Program-made: the position numbers and the translations under genes
In this document: piece after piece, positions 31,327 to 41,509 of the stretch
How the letters are laid out: each line of letters begins with the position of its first letter
How positions within the stretch are numbered: position 1 is the stretch's first letter
Notes under the pieces: generated by a model
The model's input: the letters and a program-made list of their open reading frames with translations, nothing else
Told to the model about the DNA's origin: nothing
Databases searched by the model: none
Assembly: GCF_019145435.1 (NCBI RefSeq)
Contig: NZ_JAHSTS010000003.1
Coordinates: 558,001 to 622,000, forward strand
Source of the DNA: Pseudomonas ekonensis
Lineage (GTDB): Bacteria; Pseudomonadota; Gammaproteobacteria; Pseudomonadales; Pseudomonadaceae
Direction of reading: 5' to 3'
DNA: 64,000 bases

Positions 31327-33030
31327 TTACTGCGCAACAGCGCCCACTTCACGCAGCGGCTTGCCTTTGACCGGCGCATCGCCGGCCACGTAGTAGGCGG
31401 CCTTGCTGCGCGGCAGCGGCTGACGGCCACGGATCTTGTCGGCGATTTTCTCGGCCATCATGATCGTCGGCGCGTTCAGGTTGCCGGTGGTGATGATCGG
31501 CATGATCGAGGCGTCGACCACGCGCAGGCCCTGCATGCCGTGCACGCGACCCTGGCCGTCGACCACCGCCATGTCGTCGGTGCCCATCTTGCACGAGCAG
31601 GACGGGTGGAACGCGGTTTCGGCGTGCTCGCGGATGAACTTGTCCAGCTCTTCATCGGTTTGCACTTCGATGCCCGGGCTGATTTCGCGGCCGCGGAAGG
31701 CGTCCAGCGCAGGTTGCTGCATGATTTCGCGGGTCAGGCGGATGCCGTCGCGAAATTCCTGCCAGTCCTGCTCGGTGGCCATGTAGTTGAACAGGATGCT
31801 CGGGTGCTGGCGCGGATCCTTGGACTTGAGCTGGATGCGGCCGCGGCTCGGCGAGCGCATGGAACCCATGTGCGCCTGGAAGCCGTGCTCCTGCACGCCG
31901 TTGCTGCCGTTGTAATTGATCGCCACCGGCAGGAAGTGGTACTGGATGTTCGGCCAGGCGAACTCAGGACGGGTGCGGATGAAGCCGCCGGCCTCGAACT
32001 GGTTGCTGGCGCCGATGCCGGTGCCGTTGAACAGCCACTCGGCACCGATGGCCGGCTGGTTGTGCCACAGCAGCGACGGGTACAGGGACACCGGCTGGGT
32101 GCAGGCGAACTGCAGGTACAGCTCCAGGTGGTCCTGCAGGTTTTCGCCGACGCCCGGCAGGTCGTGGACCACCGGAATGTCGAGGCTTTCCAGCAGCTTC
32201 GCAGGGCCTACGCCGGAACGCTGCAGCAGTTGCGGCGAGGCGATGGCGCCGGAGCAGACGATGACTTCCTTGCGCGCCTTGGCTTCGACGCGCTCTTCGG
32301 CGGAGCCGACCAGGTAACGCACGCCGACCGCACGCTTGCCTTCGAACAGCACTTTGTCGGTCAGGGCGTGGGTGACGATGGTCAGGGTCGAGCGCTTCTT
32401 GGCGGTGTCCAGGTAGCCGCGGGCGGTGGAAGACCGGCGGCCTTTCGGCGTCACGGTGCGGTCCATCGGGCCGAAGCCTTCCTGCTGGTAGCCGTTCAGG
32501 TCTTCGGTGCGCGGGTAGCCGGCCTGCACGCCGGCTTCGACCATGGCGTGGAACAGCGGGTTGTTGCCGGCCTTCGGCGTGGTCACGCTGACCGGGCCTT
32601 CGCCGCCGTGGTAGTCGTTCGGGCCGATGTCGCGGGTTTCCGCCTTGCGGAAATACGGCAGGCAGTCCAGGTAGGACCAGTCCTCAAGGCCTGGCAATTG
32701 CGCCCAGCCGTCGTAGTCCATCGCGTTGCCGCGGATGTAGCACATGCCGTTGATCAGCGACGAGCCGCCCAGGCCCTTGCCGCGGCCGCATTCCATCCGG
32801 CGGCCGTCCATGAACGGCTCGGGATCGGTTTCGTAGGCCCAGTTGTAGCGGCGGCCCTGCAGCGGGAAGGCCAGCGCGGCCGGCATCTGGGTACGGAAGT
32901 CGAGACGGTAGTCCGGGCCGCCGGCTTCGAGCAGCAGGACGGTGACGCCTTCGTCTTCGGTCAGGCGGGTGGCCAGGGTGTTACCGGCCGAACCGGCACC
33001 GACGATGATGTAATCGAATACTTGGGACAT
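31327..33030 (-). CDS. betA: Choline dehydrogenase
   Basis: A 567-residue GMC-family flavoenzyme that oxidises choline to betaine aldehyde (and can act further) at the inner membrane, feeding the respiratory chain. FAD motif [17 protein letters not shown] is at the N-terminus, and the GMC signatures ([33 protein letters not shown]) and C-terminal catalytic [11 protein letters not shown]is region are present. The ATG at 33030 follows GGAGG. Last gene of the betI-betB-betA operon. Confidence 0.97.
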   Translation of the reverse strand: MSQVFDYIIVGAGSAGNTLATRLTEDEGVTVLLLEAGGPDYRLDFRTQMPAALAFPLQGRRYNWAYETDPEPFMDGRRMECGRGKGLGGSSLINGMCYIRGNAMDYDGWAQLPGLEDWSYLDCLPYFRKAETRDIGPNDYHGGEGPVSVTTPKAGNNPLFHAMVEAGVQAGYPRTEDLNGYQQEGFGPMDRTVTPKGRRSSTARGYLDTAKKRSTLTIVTHALTDKVLFEGKRAVGVRYLVGSAEERVEAKARKEVIVCSGAIASPQLLQRSGVGPAKLLESLDIPVVHDLPGVGENLQDHLELYLQFACTQPVSLYPSLLWHNQPAIGAEWLFNGTGIGASNQFEAGGFIRTRPEFAWPNIQYHFLPVAINYNGSNGVQEHGFQAHMGSMRSPSRGRIQLKSKDPRQHPSILFNYMATEQDWQEFRDGIRLTREIMQQPALDAFRGREISPGIEVQTDEELDKFIREHAETAFHPSCSCKMGTDDMAVVDGQGRVHGMQGLRVVDASIMPIITTGNLNAPTIMMAEKIADKIRGRQPLPRSKAAYYVAGDAPVKGKPLREVGAVAQ

Positions 33031-33041
33031 AGGTCCTCCTT

Positions 33042-33160
33042 TAGAGCTGCAAGCTCTGAGCTTCAAGCTGCAAGAAAAAGCAGCGAGCGGTATTTCCGGG
33101 GAGAAGCGGCAAACACAAACTGCTTTTACTTGCAGCTTGAGGCTTGCCGCTTGAGGCTCA
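33042..33160. repeat. Inverted heptad repeat block between betB and betA
   Basis: GAGCTGCAAGCTCTGAGCTTCAAGCTGCAAG on the left (broken here as GAGCTGCAAGCTC and AGCTTCAAGCTGCAAG) and CTTGCAGCTTGAGGCTTGCC on the right surround a ~50-bp spacer. It sits inside the bet operon, so it is transcribed and could fold. Confidence 0.75.
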
Positions 33161-34633
33161 TCAGAAGACTGATGCGTAATCGCCCAGCTCGACCTGTACC
33201 GATTTGATGCGCGTGTAGTTGGTCAGCGAGCTGATGCCGTTCTCGCGGCCGACGCCCGACTGCTTGTAGCCGCCGACCGGCATCTTCGCGTCGGATTCGC
33301 CCCAGGCGTTGATCCAGCAGATGCCCGCTTCCAGCTGATGAATCACGCGGTGGGCGCGGTTCAGGTCGCGGGTGACGATGCCGGCGGCCAGGCCGAAGTC
33401 GGTGTCGTTGGCGCGGCGGATCACTTCTTCTTCGGTTTCGTAGGTCAGGATCGCCATGACCGGGCCGAAGATCTCTTCGCGCACGATGGTCATGTCGTCG
33501 GTGCAGTCGGTGAACACGGTCGGTGCCACGAAGGCGCCCTTGGCGAATTCGCCGTCGGTCATGCGCTCGCCGCCGCACAGCACGCGTGCGCCTTCTTCCT
33601 TGCCCTTGGCGATGTAGCCCAGCACGCTTTCCATGTGGGCGAAGCTGACCAGCGGGCCGAAGTTGGTGTTTTCGTCTTCAGGGTTGCCGACGCGGATGCG
33701 GGCCACGCGCTCGACGATCTTGGCTTCGAAGGCCGCTTTCAGGTGGCTCGGCACGAACACGCGGGTGCCGTTGGTGCAGACCTGACCGGAGCTGTAGAAG
33801 TTGGCCATCATGGCGGTGTCGGCGGCGCGGTCCAGGTCGGCGTCGTCGCAGATGATCAGCGGGGACTTGCCGCCCAGTTCCATGGTCACGTCCTTCAGGG
33901 ACGAGGCCGAGGCGCTGGCCATGACTTTCTTGCCGGTGTCGGTGCCGCCGGTGAAGGAGACTTTCTCGATGCGCGGGTGCTCGGTCAGCCAGGTGCCGAC
34001 TTCGCGGCCGCTGCCGGTCAGGACGTTGAACACGCCGTTCGGCAGGCCGGCTTCGGTGTAGATCTCGGCCAGTTTCAGGGTGGTCAGCGAGGTGACTTCG
34101 CTCGGCTTGAAGATCATCGCGTTGCCGGCGGCCAGGGCCGGGGCCGATTTCCACAGGGCGATCTGGATCGGGTAGTTCCACGCGCCGATGCCGGCGACCA
34201 CGCCCAGCGGCTCGCGGCGGGTGTAGACGAAGGAGGTGTCGCGCAGCGGGATCTGCTCGCCTTCGATGGCCGGCACCAGGCCTGCGTAGTATTCCAGCAC
34301 GTCGGCGCCGGTGACGATGTCGACGTACTTGGTTTCGGAGTAGGCCTTGCCGGTGTCCAGGGTTTCCAGCGCGGCCAGCTCATCGTTGCGCTCGCGCAGG
34401 ATGTCGACGGCGCGGCGCAGGATGCGCGAACGCTCCATGGCGGTCATCGAGGCCCAGATCTTCTGGCCCTTTTCGGCGCTGACCACAGCGCGCTCCACGT
34501 CTTCCTTGGTGGCGCGCTGCACGTGGGCGAGGACTTCGCCGTTAGCCGGGTTGATGGCTTCGAAGGTGGCATCGCTGCCGGCGTCGGAGTACGCGCCATC
34601 GATGTAGAGTTTTTGCAGTTCGAAACGGGCCAT
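33161..34633 (-). CDS. betB: Betaine aldehyde dehydrogenase
   Basis: A 490-residue NAD(P)-dependent aldehyde dehydrogenase making glycine betaine from betaine aldehyde. Catalytic Glu is in LELGGKSP, the Cys in [12 protein letters not shown], and the cofactor motif [11 protein letters not shown] is present. Start ATG 34633 is the family start ([13 protein letters not shown]). Middle gene of the betIBA operon; product is the osmoprotectant and the substrate of the catabolic genes further right. Confidence 0.97.
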   Translation of the reverse strand: MARFELQKLYIDGAYSDAGSDATFEAINPANGEVLAHVQRATKEDVERAVVSAEKGQKIWASMTAMERSRILRRAVDILRERNDELAALETLDTGKAYSETKYVDIVTGADVLEYYAGLVPAIEGEQIPLRDTSFVYTRREPLGVVAGIGAWNYPIQIALWKSAPALAAGNAMIFKPSEVTSLTTLKLAEIYTEAGLPNGVFNVLTGSGREVGTWLTEHPRIEKVSFTGGTDTGKKVMASASASSLKDVTMELGGKSPLIICDDADLDRAADTAMMANFYSSGQVCTNGTRVFVPSHLKAAFEAKIVERVARIRVGNPEDENTNFGPLVSFAHMESVLGYIAKGKEEGARVLCGGERMTDGEFAKGAFVAPTVFTDCTDDMTIVREEIFGPVMAILTYETEEEVIRRANDTDFGLAAGIVTRDLNRAHRVIHQLEAGICWINAWGESDAKMPVGGYKQSGVGRENGISSLTNYTRIKSVQVELGDYASVF

Positions 34634-34681
34634 AAAGTCCTCGCAAGTGCATAAGTGGTTGGCTGCCGCCATGACGGCGGT

Positions 34682-35302
34682 TCAGGGGCCGAGCGTTTTC
34701 TGTGTGCTCTGGCTCGCCTGCTTGGCCAGTTGGAAGTCCATGTATTCGTAAGCGATCCGTTGCGCCTGCTCGGTGTCGAAAGCGTCTCCCGACAGCGCGC
34801 CGCGCAACCACAAGCCGTCGATCAACGCTGCCAGCCCGCGTGCGGCGTTGCGCGCCTCTTCGAGCGGCAACACGCGGCGGAACTCGCAGCACAGGTTGGA
34901 ATACAGACGGTGATCGTTGATCCGCTGCAACCTGTGCAAAGACGGCTGGTGCATGCTGGTGGCCCAGAAGGCCAGCCAGGTTTTCATTGCCGGGCCATTG
35001 ACCTGGCTGGCGTCGAAGTTGCCTTCGATGATCACCTGCAGATGAGCCCGGGGGCTGTTGTCTGCCAGCGCCTGACGGCGCGCGGTGACGCTCTCGCTGA
35101 GGGCGGTCATCAGATACCGCATCGTGGCGGCGATCAGGCCGTTCTTGTCCTGAAAGTAGTGACTGATGATGCCGTTCGAGACACCGGCCAAACGGGCGAT
35201 CAGCGCAATGCTGGCGTCCCCCATCCCGACCTGGTCGACGGCCTGCAATGTGGCTTCGATCAGTTGTTGGCGGCGGATGGGTTGCATACCGACCTTGGGC
35301 AT
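34682..35302 (-). CDS. betI: TetR-family choline-responsive repressor BetI
   Basis: A 206-residue repressor with an N-terminal TetR HTH ([20 protein letters not shown]). It should repress betIBA and betT until choline is present. The ATG at 35302 ([13 protein letters not shown]) has AAGGAG 9 nt upstream; another ATG three codons earlier is too close to that site. First gene of betI-betB-betA, divergent from betT, with the operator palindrome 71 bp upstream. Confidence 0.96.
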   Translation of the reverse strand: MPKVGMQPIRRQQLIEATLQAVDQVGMGDASIALIARLAGVSNGIISHYFQDKNGLIAATMRYLMTALSESVTARRQALADNSPRAHLQVIIEGNFDASQVNGPAMKTWLAFWATSMHQPSLHRLQRINDHRLYSNLCCEFRRVLPLEEARNAARGLAALIDGLWLRGALSGDAFDTEQAQRIAYEYMDFQLAKQASQSTQKTLGP

Positions 35303-35372
35303 CTTGCACATCTCCTTAGGCCTTCCGGCAGCCGCGCAACGGCTGTCGGATCGAGGGCCAGTCTATTTTGTT

Positions 35373-35392
35373 TTGATTGAACGTTCAATCAA
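35373..35392. promoter_or_regulatory. BetI operator palindrome
   Basis: TTGATTGAACGTTCAATCAA is a perfect 20-bp palindrome between betI and betT. Size, symmetry and place fit the BetI box known from other Gammaproteobacteria. The rest of the divergent region (35393-35727) shows no other repeat or ORF. Confidence 0.88.
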
Positions 35393-35727
35393 CAAAGAAT
35401 AAGATCTGCGACAAATCGTCGCTGCCTACAGGTTTTTCCTACGTGTAAATGGCGATAAACCGACATCCGAAAATGCTCGAAACCTGCGTGGGGCAAGGCG
35501 CGGTTCGGCGTTCGATGGACGTGTTGAATGGGCAAGACGCTTGCGGCCAGGTTTCGGATGAACGTCCGGATCGTGGTCACGACGGCGATTCGCGGTGCCA
35601 TCTCTGCAGGTTCGGGCTTTTTTCGGGGTGTCTTTATATCACCCGCCGGTCGGCTGCCAACTAACCGATTGGTCGGGTTCCGTGTTGCCTTGTGTTCTTC
35701 TCTCGCACTGCCTGGAGCATTTGTGCC

Positions 35728-37725
35728 ATGAGTTCTGCCTCGCTAATAAAGACCCCGCCCGAGAAGGTGACGGTCAACGGTTGGGTGTTCTACACCTCGA
35801 CCGCGCTGATCCTGCTGTTGACCGCCATCCTGATCGCCGCCCCGCAAGAGGCGGGCAGGATGCTCGGTGTGGCCCAGGCCTGGCTGTCCCGCAGCTTCGG
35901 CTGGTACTACATGGTGGTGATCGCCGCCTATCTGGTGTTCGTGGTGGGGCTGGCTTTTTCGTCCTACGGCAAGCTCAAGCTGGGCAGCAAGGACGATACC
36001 CCAGACTTCAGCTACGGCGCCTGGGCGGGCATGCTGTTTTCGTCGGGCATCGGCATCTCGCTGCTGTACTTCGGCGCCTCCGAGCCGCTGGACCACTACT
36101 TCAACCCGCCGGAGGGCGCTTCGGCCACCAACCTGGCCGCGCGTCAGGCGGTGCAGCTGACGTTCCTGCACTGGGGCCTGCACGGCTGGGCGATCTATGC
36201 CCTGGTCGGCCTGGCCGTGGCGTACTTCGCTTACCGTCACAACCAGCCGCTGGCCTTGCGTTCGGCGCTGTACCCGCTGGTCGGCGAGCGTTGGGTCAAG
36301 GGCGGCGCCGGTCACGCGGTGGACGGCTTCGGCATGTTCGTGACCCTGCTGGGCCTGGTGACCAACCTGGGCATCGGTTCGCTGCAAGTGGCGTCGGGCC
36401 TGGAAAACCTGTTCGGCATGGAGCACAGCAACACCAACCTGCTGATCGTGATCATCGTGATGAGCACCGTGGCGACCATCGCTGCCGTGTCCGGTGTGGA
36501 GAACGGCATTCGCCGCCTGTCCAACCTCAACATCATGCTGTTCAGCGGCCTGCTGATCTTCGTGCTGCTGTTCGGCCCGACCCTGCACCTGCTCAACGGC
36601 TTCGTGCAGAACATCGGCGACTACCTCAACGGCGTGGTGCTCAAGACCTTCGACCTCTATGTGTATGAAGGCGACAACGCCAAGTCCGACCGCTGGCTGG
36701 GCCTGTGGACCCTGTTCTACTGGGCCTGGTGGATCTCCTGGGCGCCATTCGTGGGCATGTTCATCGCGCGTATCTCCCGTGGCCGCACCGTGCGTGAGCT
36801 GGTGGCCGGCGTGCTGTTGATTCCGCTGGGCTTCACCCTGGCGTGGCTGTCGATCTTCGGCAACTCGGCGCTGGACCTGGTGATGAACCAGGGCGCGGTG
36901 GAATTGGGCAAGACGGCGCTGGAACAGCCGTCGATGGCGATCTATCAGTTGCTTGAGCATTACCCGGCGTCGAAGGTCGTGATCGGTGTGTCGATCTTCG
37001 TCGGCTTCGTGCTGTTCCTGACCCCGGCCGACTCCGGCGCGGTGATGATGGCCAACCTTTCGTGCAAGGGCGGCAACGTCGACGAAGACGCCCCGCACTG
37101 GCTGCGGATCTTCTGGTCGGTCGTGATCACCCTGGTGACCATCGGCCTGCTGTTCGCCGGCAACTTCGAAGCCATGCAGACCATGGTGGTGCTGGCCGGC
37201 CTGCCGTTCTCGGTGGTGCTGGTGTTCTTCATGTTCGGCCTGCACAAGGCAATGCGTTCGGACGTGCAGATCGAGCAGGAGCAAGCGGAGCTGGCGGCCC
37301 GTGGCCGTCGTGGCTTCAGCGAGCGCCTGACCCAGCTGGACCTGCAGCCGAGCCAGTCGGTGGTTCAGCGTTTCATGGACAAGCACGTCACCCCGGCGCT
37401 GGATGACGCCGCCGCGCAGCTGCGCGCCCAGGGCCTGGACGTGCAGACCCTGCTGGGCAAGTCCAAGCGTTGCATGGGCGTGCGCGTCGAGATGGAAGAG
37501 GGCAACCCTTTCGTCTACGAAGTGAGCCTGGACGGCTACCTGGCGACCCCGACCGAATCGGCCCAGTCCGACGAGGCGCGCCAGCGTTACTACCGTGCCG
37601 AGGTGTACCTGCACAACGGCAGCCAGGACTACGACCTGATGGGCTTCACCCAGGACCAGATCACGCGGGATGTGCTTGATCAGTTCGAAAGCCATCGGCA
37701 GTTGTTGGGCCGGGTGTATAGCTAA
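35728..37725 (+). CDS. betT: High-capacity choline transporter BetT (BCCT family)
   Basis: A 665-residue sodium- or proton-coupled choline importer with 12 membrane helices. The BCCT signature is visible as WAWWISWAPFVGMFIARIS. The C-terminal ~150 residues form the soluble tail typical of osmotically tuned BetT proteins. The chosen ATG (35728, MSSASLIKTPP) is preceded by CTGGAG; upstream in-frame starts have no ribosome site. Divergent from betIBA and probably repressed by BetI. Confidence 0.96.
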   Translation: MSSASLIKTPPEKVTVNGWVFYTSTALILLLTAILIAAPQEAGRMLGVAQAWLSRSFGWYYMVVIAAYLVFVVGLAFSSYGKLKLGSKDDTPDFSYGAWAGMLFSSGIGISLLYFGASEPLDHYFNPPEGASATNLAARQAVQLTFLHWGLHGWAIYALVGLAVAYFAYRHNQPLALRSALYPLVGERWVKGGAGHAVDGFGMFVTLLGLVTNLGIGSLQVASGLENLFGMEHSNTNLLIVIIVMSTVATIAAVSGVENGIRRLSNLNIMLFSGLLIFVLLFGPTLHLLNGFVQNIGDYLNGVVLKTFDLYVYEGDNAKSDRWLGLWTLFYWAWWISWAPFVGMFIARISRGRTVRELVAGVLLIPLGFTLAWLSIFGNSALDLVMNQGAVELGKTALEQPSMAIYQLLEHYPASKVVIGVSIFVGFVLFLTPADSGAVMMANLSCKGGNVDEDAPHWLRIFWSVVITLVTIGLLFAGNFEAMQTMVVLAGLPFSVVLVFFMFGLHKAMRSDVQIEQEQAELAARGRRGFSERLTQLDLQPSQSVVQRFMDKHVTPALDDAAAQLRAQGLDVQTLLGKSKRCMGVRVEMEEGNPFVYEVSLDGYLATPTESAQSDEARQRYYRAEVYLHNGSQDYDLMGFTQDQITRDVLDQFESHRQLLGRVYS

Positions 37726-37837
37726 GCGGTAAGCAACAAGCGGTAAGCGGTAAGCGGGGCGGTGTTCCGTTCTGGGAGACCGCGCCGGCTTCATCGCCAG
37801 CAGGCTGGCTCCCACAGGGGAATGTGGGGCTGGCTTG
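37726..37837. repeat. Heptad repeat block plus partial REP
   Basis: Units of TAAGCGG/CAAGCGG repeat four to five times right after the betT stop (37726-37757). These are followed by TCATCGCCAGCAGGCTGGCTCCCAC, a REP unit, and by a degenerate partner TGTGGGGCTGGCTTG. Confidence 0.75.
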
Positions 37838-37880
37838 TTGGGCAAGGAGGCTTAGGCCCTCACCGCAGAAGTGCAGAAAC

Positions 37881-37911
37881 AAAGACGCCGCGATTGATTC
37901 GCGGCGTCTTT
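37881..37911. terminator. Terminator, outer copy of a duplicated pair
   Basis: AAAGACGCCGCG / CGCGGCGTCTTT with loop ATTGATT. It is closely similar to the hairpin at 37984 about 100 bp away. Both lie between the converging betT and cbcXWV transcripts. Confidence 0.85.
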
Positions 37912-37983
37912 GCGTCTGGAGGTCATGCCTCTGCGAGCGATCCGACAAGCGCCCTCGCCACAGCCACATTCCCTGCACCAACA

Positions 37984-38011
37984 AAAACGCCGCGATGATT
38001 CGCGGCGTTTT
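37984..38011. terminator. Terminator, inner copy, end of the cbcXWV operon
   Basis: AAAACGCCGCG / CGCGGCGTTTT with loop ATGATT, 15 bp beyond the cbcV stop. Symmetrical A and T runs allow action in both directions. Confidence 0.88.
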
Positions 38012-38025
38012 CGTGTCTGTTGCCT

Positions 38026-39204
38026 TTACCCCAGGTTCTTGCCGAGCAGCGCGTGGTACAGCTCGCTGTCGCCGAGGATCCCCACCACGTGGTTGTTGTC
38101 GTGCAGCACCAGTTTGTTGCCGGTCTGGTAGCGGATCTGCAGCGCTTCGCGCATGCCGATGTTGGAGTCCACCAGGGTCGGGCGGCGGTCGAGGGCTTCC
38201 ACGGCCTGGCCCGGCACCCAGTTCTGCAGGTCGAGGGCCGAGCCGTTCTTGCGTGCGCCCTTTATGGTGTTGCCTTCGGCCAGGTCCAGCCACGAGTCGC
38301 CGCCCGGATCCAGGCACACCGAACCGTTGATGCGCTTGCAGTTGTCCAGGGTGCGCATCAGGCTGCGGCCGCACAGCACGTTCAGTGGGTTGGTGTGGGC
38401 GACGAAGGTGCGCACGTAGTCGTCCGCCGGGTTCAGCACGATCTCCTCCGGCACGCTGTACTGGATGATCCGGCCGTCCTTCATGATCGCGATGCGGCTG
38501 CCCAGCTTCAGCGCCTCGTCGAGGTCGTGGCTGACGAACACGATGGTCTTGCTCAGCTTGCGCTGCAGTTCCAGCAGTTCGTCCTGCAGGCCCTGGCGGA
38601 TCAGCGGGTCGAGGGCCGAGAACGGTTCGTCCATCAGCAGGATGTCGGCGTCCATCGCCAGCGCACGGGCCAGGCCGACCCGTTGCTGCATGCCGCCGGA
38701 GAGTTCGTCCGGCTTCTTGTTGCGCCACTGGGTCAGACCCACCAGCTCAAGCTTGTCGTCCACCAGCTTGCGCCGTTCCTTCTCCGGACGGCCCTGCATC
38801 TCCAGGCCGAAGCTGATGTTTTCGCGCACCGTCAGCCAGGGCATCAGGGCGAACTTCTGGAACACCATGGCGATGCGCTTGGTGCGCATCATTTTCAGTT
38901 CGGCGGGGGTGCAGGAGGCGATGTCGATCTGCTTGCCTTCATGCTCGACGAACAGCTTGCCGCGGCTCACGGTGTTGAGGCCGTTGATGCAGCGCAAAAG
39001 GCTCGACTTGCCGGAGCCGGACAGCCCCATCAGCACGCAGATCTCGCCTTTGTTGATGTCCAGGCTGGCCTTTTCCACACCGACGATCTGGCCGGTCTTC
39101 TTCAGGATCTCGTTGCGGGTCATGCCCTGGTCGAGCAGCTTGAGCGCCTCGCGCGGGTCCTTGGAGAAGATAACGTCGACGTTATCGAAACGAATAATGC
39201 TCAT
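38026..39204 (-). CDS. cbcV: Choline/betaine/carnitine ABC transporter ATP-binding protein CbcV
   Basis: A 392-residue ATPase. Walker A (GLSGSGKSS), Q-loop, signature LSGGMQQRVGLARAL, Walker B (ILLMDEPFSALD) and switch His (VSHDLDEA) are all present. The C-terminal ~110 residues contain a CBS-like segment as in ChoV/OpuAA proteins. With CbcW and CbcX it imports choline; in Pseudomonas the same core also serves orphan receptors such as CaiX for carnitine. Its ATG overlaps the cbcW stop by 4 bp (ATGA). Confidence 0.95.
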   Translation of the reverse strand: MSIIRFDNVDVIFSKDPREALKLLDQGMTRNEILKKTGQIVGVEKASLDINKGEICVLMGLSGSGKSSLLRCINGLNTVSRGKLFVEHEGKQIDIASCTPAELKMMRTKRIAMVFQKFALMPWLTVRENISFGLEMQGRPEKERRKLVDDKLELVGLTQWRNKKPDELSGGMQQRVGLARALAMDADILLMDEPFSALDPLIRQGLQDELLELQRKLSKTIVFVSHDLDEALKLGSRIAIMKDGRIIQYSVPEEIVLNPADDYVRTFVAHTNPLNVLCGRSLMRTLDNCKRINGSVCLDPGGDSWLDLAEGNTIKGARKNGSALDLQNWVPGQAVEALDRRPTLVDSNIGMREALQIRYQTGNKLVLHDNNHVVGILGDSELYHALLGKNLG

Positions 39205-40046
39205 GCATCACCCCCTACTTTGCCTTCGGGCTGTTTGCAGATCCGGTCGAGCATGATCGCCAGCAGTACGATCGCCAGGCCCGCTTCGAAGCCCAGGGCG
39301 ATATCGGCAGTGTTCAGTGCGTTGACCACCGGTTTGCCGAGTCCGTCGGCGCCCACCAGTGCCGCGATCACCACCATCGACAGCGACAGCATGATGCACT
39401 GGGTGATGCCGGCCGCGATGCTCGGCATGGCGTGGGGCAGTTCGATCCGTGACAGCAGTTGGCGACGCGAGCAGCCGAAGGCCTTGCCGGCGTCCATCAG
39501 TTCTTGCGGGACATCGCGGATGCCCAGGTAGGTCAGGCGGATCGGCGCGGCGATGGCGAACACCACGGTGGAGATCAGGCCCGGCACCACACCCAGCCCG
39601 AAGAGGGTCAGGGTAGGAATGAGGTAAACGAAGGTCGGTACGGTCTGCATCAGATCGAGCACCGGACGCATTAAAGTGTAGAACATCGGCTTGTGCGCCG
39701 CGACGATGCCCAGCGGCACGCCGATGACCACGCAGACCAGGGTCGCGAACATGACCTGGGCGAGGGTTTCCATGGTTTCCTGCCAGTAGCCCAGGTTGAG
39801 GATCAGCAGGAAGGAGGCGACCACGAACGCGGTCAGGCCCCACTTGCGCTGGATGTAGTGGGCCAGCAGGGCGATGAGGGCGATCAGCGCCAGCGGGTTG
39901 AACCAGGTCAGCGCAAACGTCACGCCGTGGATCATCGTTTCCAGGGTCGCGGCGATGGCGTCGAAGGTGCTGGCGCCGTGTTGCGTCAGCCATTCGACGA
40001 AGCCTGCGATGTACTGGCCTAAAGGGATTTTCTGATCAATCAGCAT
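39201..40046 (-). CDS. cbcW: Choline/betaine/carnitine ABC transporter permease CbcW
   Basis: A 281-residue permease with about six membrane helices and the ABC permease coupling motif (EAA-like DAGKAFGCSRRQLLSRIELPHAMPSI, shown only in part). Family: glycine betaine/choline type ProW/ChoW. The ATG at 40046 opens MLIDQKIPLG; longer in-frame starts lack support. Overlaps cbcV by 4 bp and follows cbcX after 77 bp. Confidence 0.95.
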   Translation of the reverse strand: MLIDQKIPLGQYIAGFVEWLTQHGASTFDAIAATLETMIHGVTFALTWFNPLALIALIALLAHYIQRKWGLTAFVVASFLLILNLGYWQETMETLAQVMFATLVCVVIGVPLGIVAAHKPMFYTLMRPVLDLMQTVPTFVYLIPTLTLFGLGVVPGLISTVVFAIAAPIRLTYLGIRDVPQELMDAGKAFGCSRRQLLSRIELPHAMPSIAAGITQCIMLSLSMVVIAALVGADGLGKPVVNALNTADIALGFEAGLAIVLLAIMLDRICKQPEGKVGGDA

Positions 40047-40123
40047 GGTAGTGAACGTCCGCATGCAAGGAAATAAACAGCCCGGACGGCGTACGCCGCC
40101 CGGCATAAGCGATGCTCCTTAAT

Positions 40124-41074
40124 TCAAGGCTGATTCAGCTTGGCTTTCACGGCCTCCAGGCCAGGTTTACCGTCAGTGGTGGTCACGCCAGCGAGCCAGG
40201 TATCGAGCACCTGTGGATTCTTTTTCAGCCAGGCCTTGGCGGCCGCTTCAGGCTTCATTTTGTCGTCCAGGATGTTGCCCATCAGTTCGCTTTCCATGTC
40301 GACGGTGAACTCCAGGTTCTTCAGCAGCTGGCCGACGTTGCCGCACTCTTCGACATAGCCCTTGCGGGTGTTGGTCGCCACGGTGGCGGCGCCGAAGTCG
40401 GGGCCGAAGAATTCGTCCCCGCCGGTCAGGTATTGAATCTTGAAGCGCTTGTTCATCGGGTGCGGCGCCCAGCCGAGGAACACCACGGCGGTGTCGCGCT
40501 TCTGCGCGCGGTCGACCTGGGACAGCATGCCCGCCTCGCTGGATTCCACGACCTTGAAGCCGGCGTCCTTCAGGCCGAAGGCGTTCTTGTCGATCATGCT
40601 CTGGATCAGGCGGTTGCCGTCGTTGCCCGGTTCGATGCCGTAGATCTTGCCGTCCAGTTCCTTCTTGAACTTGGCGATGTCGGCGAAGTCGTGCAGGCCC
40701 TTGTCGTACAGGGCCTGAGGCACGGCGAGGGTGTATTTGGCGCCCTTGAGGTTGGTGCGCACCGTCTCGACGGTGCCGGCATCGCGGTAGGCCTTGATGT
40801 CGTTTTCCATGGTCGGCATCCAGTTGCCCAGGAACACGTCCATGTTCTTGCCGTCGGCCAGGGACTTGTAGGTCACCGGCACGGAGATCATGGTGGTCTT
40901 GGTCTTGTAGCCGAGGGCGTTGAGCACGACGCTGGTGGTCGCGGTGGTTGCGGTGATGTCGGTCCAGCCGACATCGGAGAAGTTCACGGTGCTGCATTGC
41001 GCCGGTTCGGCGGCCTGAGCCAGCAGCGGAAGACTCAGCATGGCGGCCAACAACAACGACGGGGAACCTTTCAT
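40124..41074 (-). CDS. cbcX: Choline-binding periplasmic protein CbcX
   Basis: 316 residues with signal peptide (MKGSPSLLLAAMLSL.., ending AQAAE) and an OpuAC-type binding domain. Aromatic cage-type residues are seen in the usual places (VGWTDITA, FLGNWMPTMEND, FLGWAPHPMN). Start ATG 41074 has AAGGAG upstream. First gene of cbcXWV; in Pseudomonas this operon is induced through GbdR. Closely similar in layout to CaiX at 49692. Confidence 0.94.
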   Translation of the reverse strand: MKGSPSLLLAAMLSLPLLAQAAEPAQCSTVNFSDVGWTDITATTATTSVVLNALGYKTKTTMISVPVTYKSLADGKNMDVFLGNWMPTMENDIKAYRDAGTVETVRTNLKGAKYTLAVPQALYDKGLHDFADIAKFKKELDGKIYGIEPGNDGNRLIQSMIDKNAFGLKDAGFKVVESSEAGMLSQVDRAQKRDTAVVFLGWAPHPMNKRFKIQYLTGGDEFFGPDFGAATVATNTRKGYVEECGNVGQLLKNLEFTVDMESELMGNILDDKMKPEAAAKAWLKKNPQVLDTWLAGVTTTDGKPGLEAVKAKLNQP

Positions 41075-41509
41075 GAATGGACTCCTTGGTGTTTTTTTCG
41101 GCAGTGTTCCGATTGGACCACCGCACTTATGGATTGCGGTTGGGTGGCGTTCTGAAAACAGCTCTACCGCGGCGCCTTTCAATCGAGTCATAACGATCAT
41201 GTACCAGTGAAAATCTGACGCCTACAGGGTGCGTCGTATCCAGTACAGGGATGGTCGCATCCAGTGTCGGTGACGTCGTTTACAGCTTTTTTCGGCCCTT
41301 TCGGCGTGTCTGAACCGCAGAAAAACGGCGCAGGAACGGGCGTGAAGCGGTACGGCGTTGGTGGACATGAGTGCGTCGGTGCCAGACGCCGGGCGCGCCG
41401 GGAAAAGCCTGATGATGCGGGCATCCCGGCGGAACGCAGCTTGAGCGTAGCAGCTCCGCCAGCGGGCGTTCCGCGCCCCGAACCGGCATCCTTGAGGAGC
41501 TTCGCAGCA
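41075..41509. other. Divergent control region between cbcXWV and sdaB
   Basis: About 435 bp with no credible ORF and no REP. It should contain promoters and GbdR sites for both transcripts, but I cannot point to a specific operator by eye. Confidence 0.4.
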
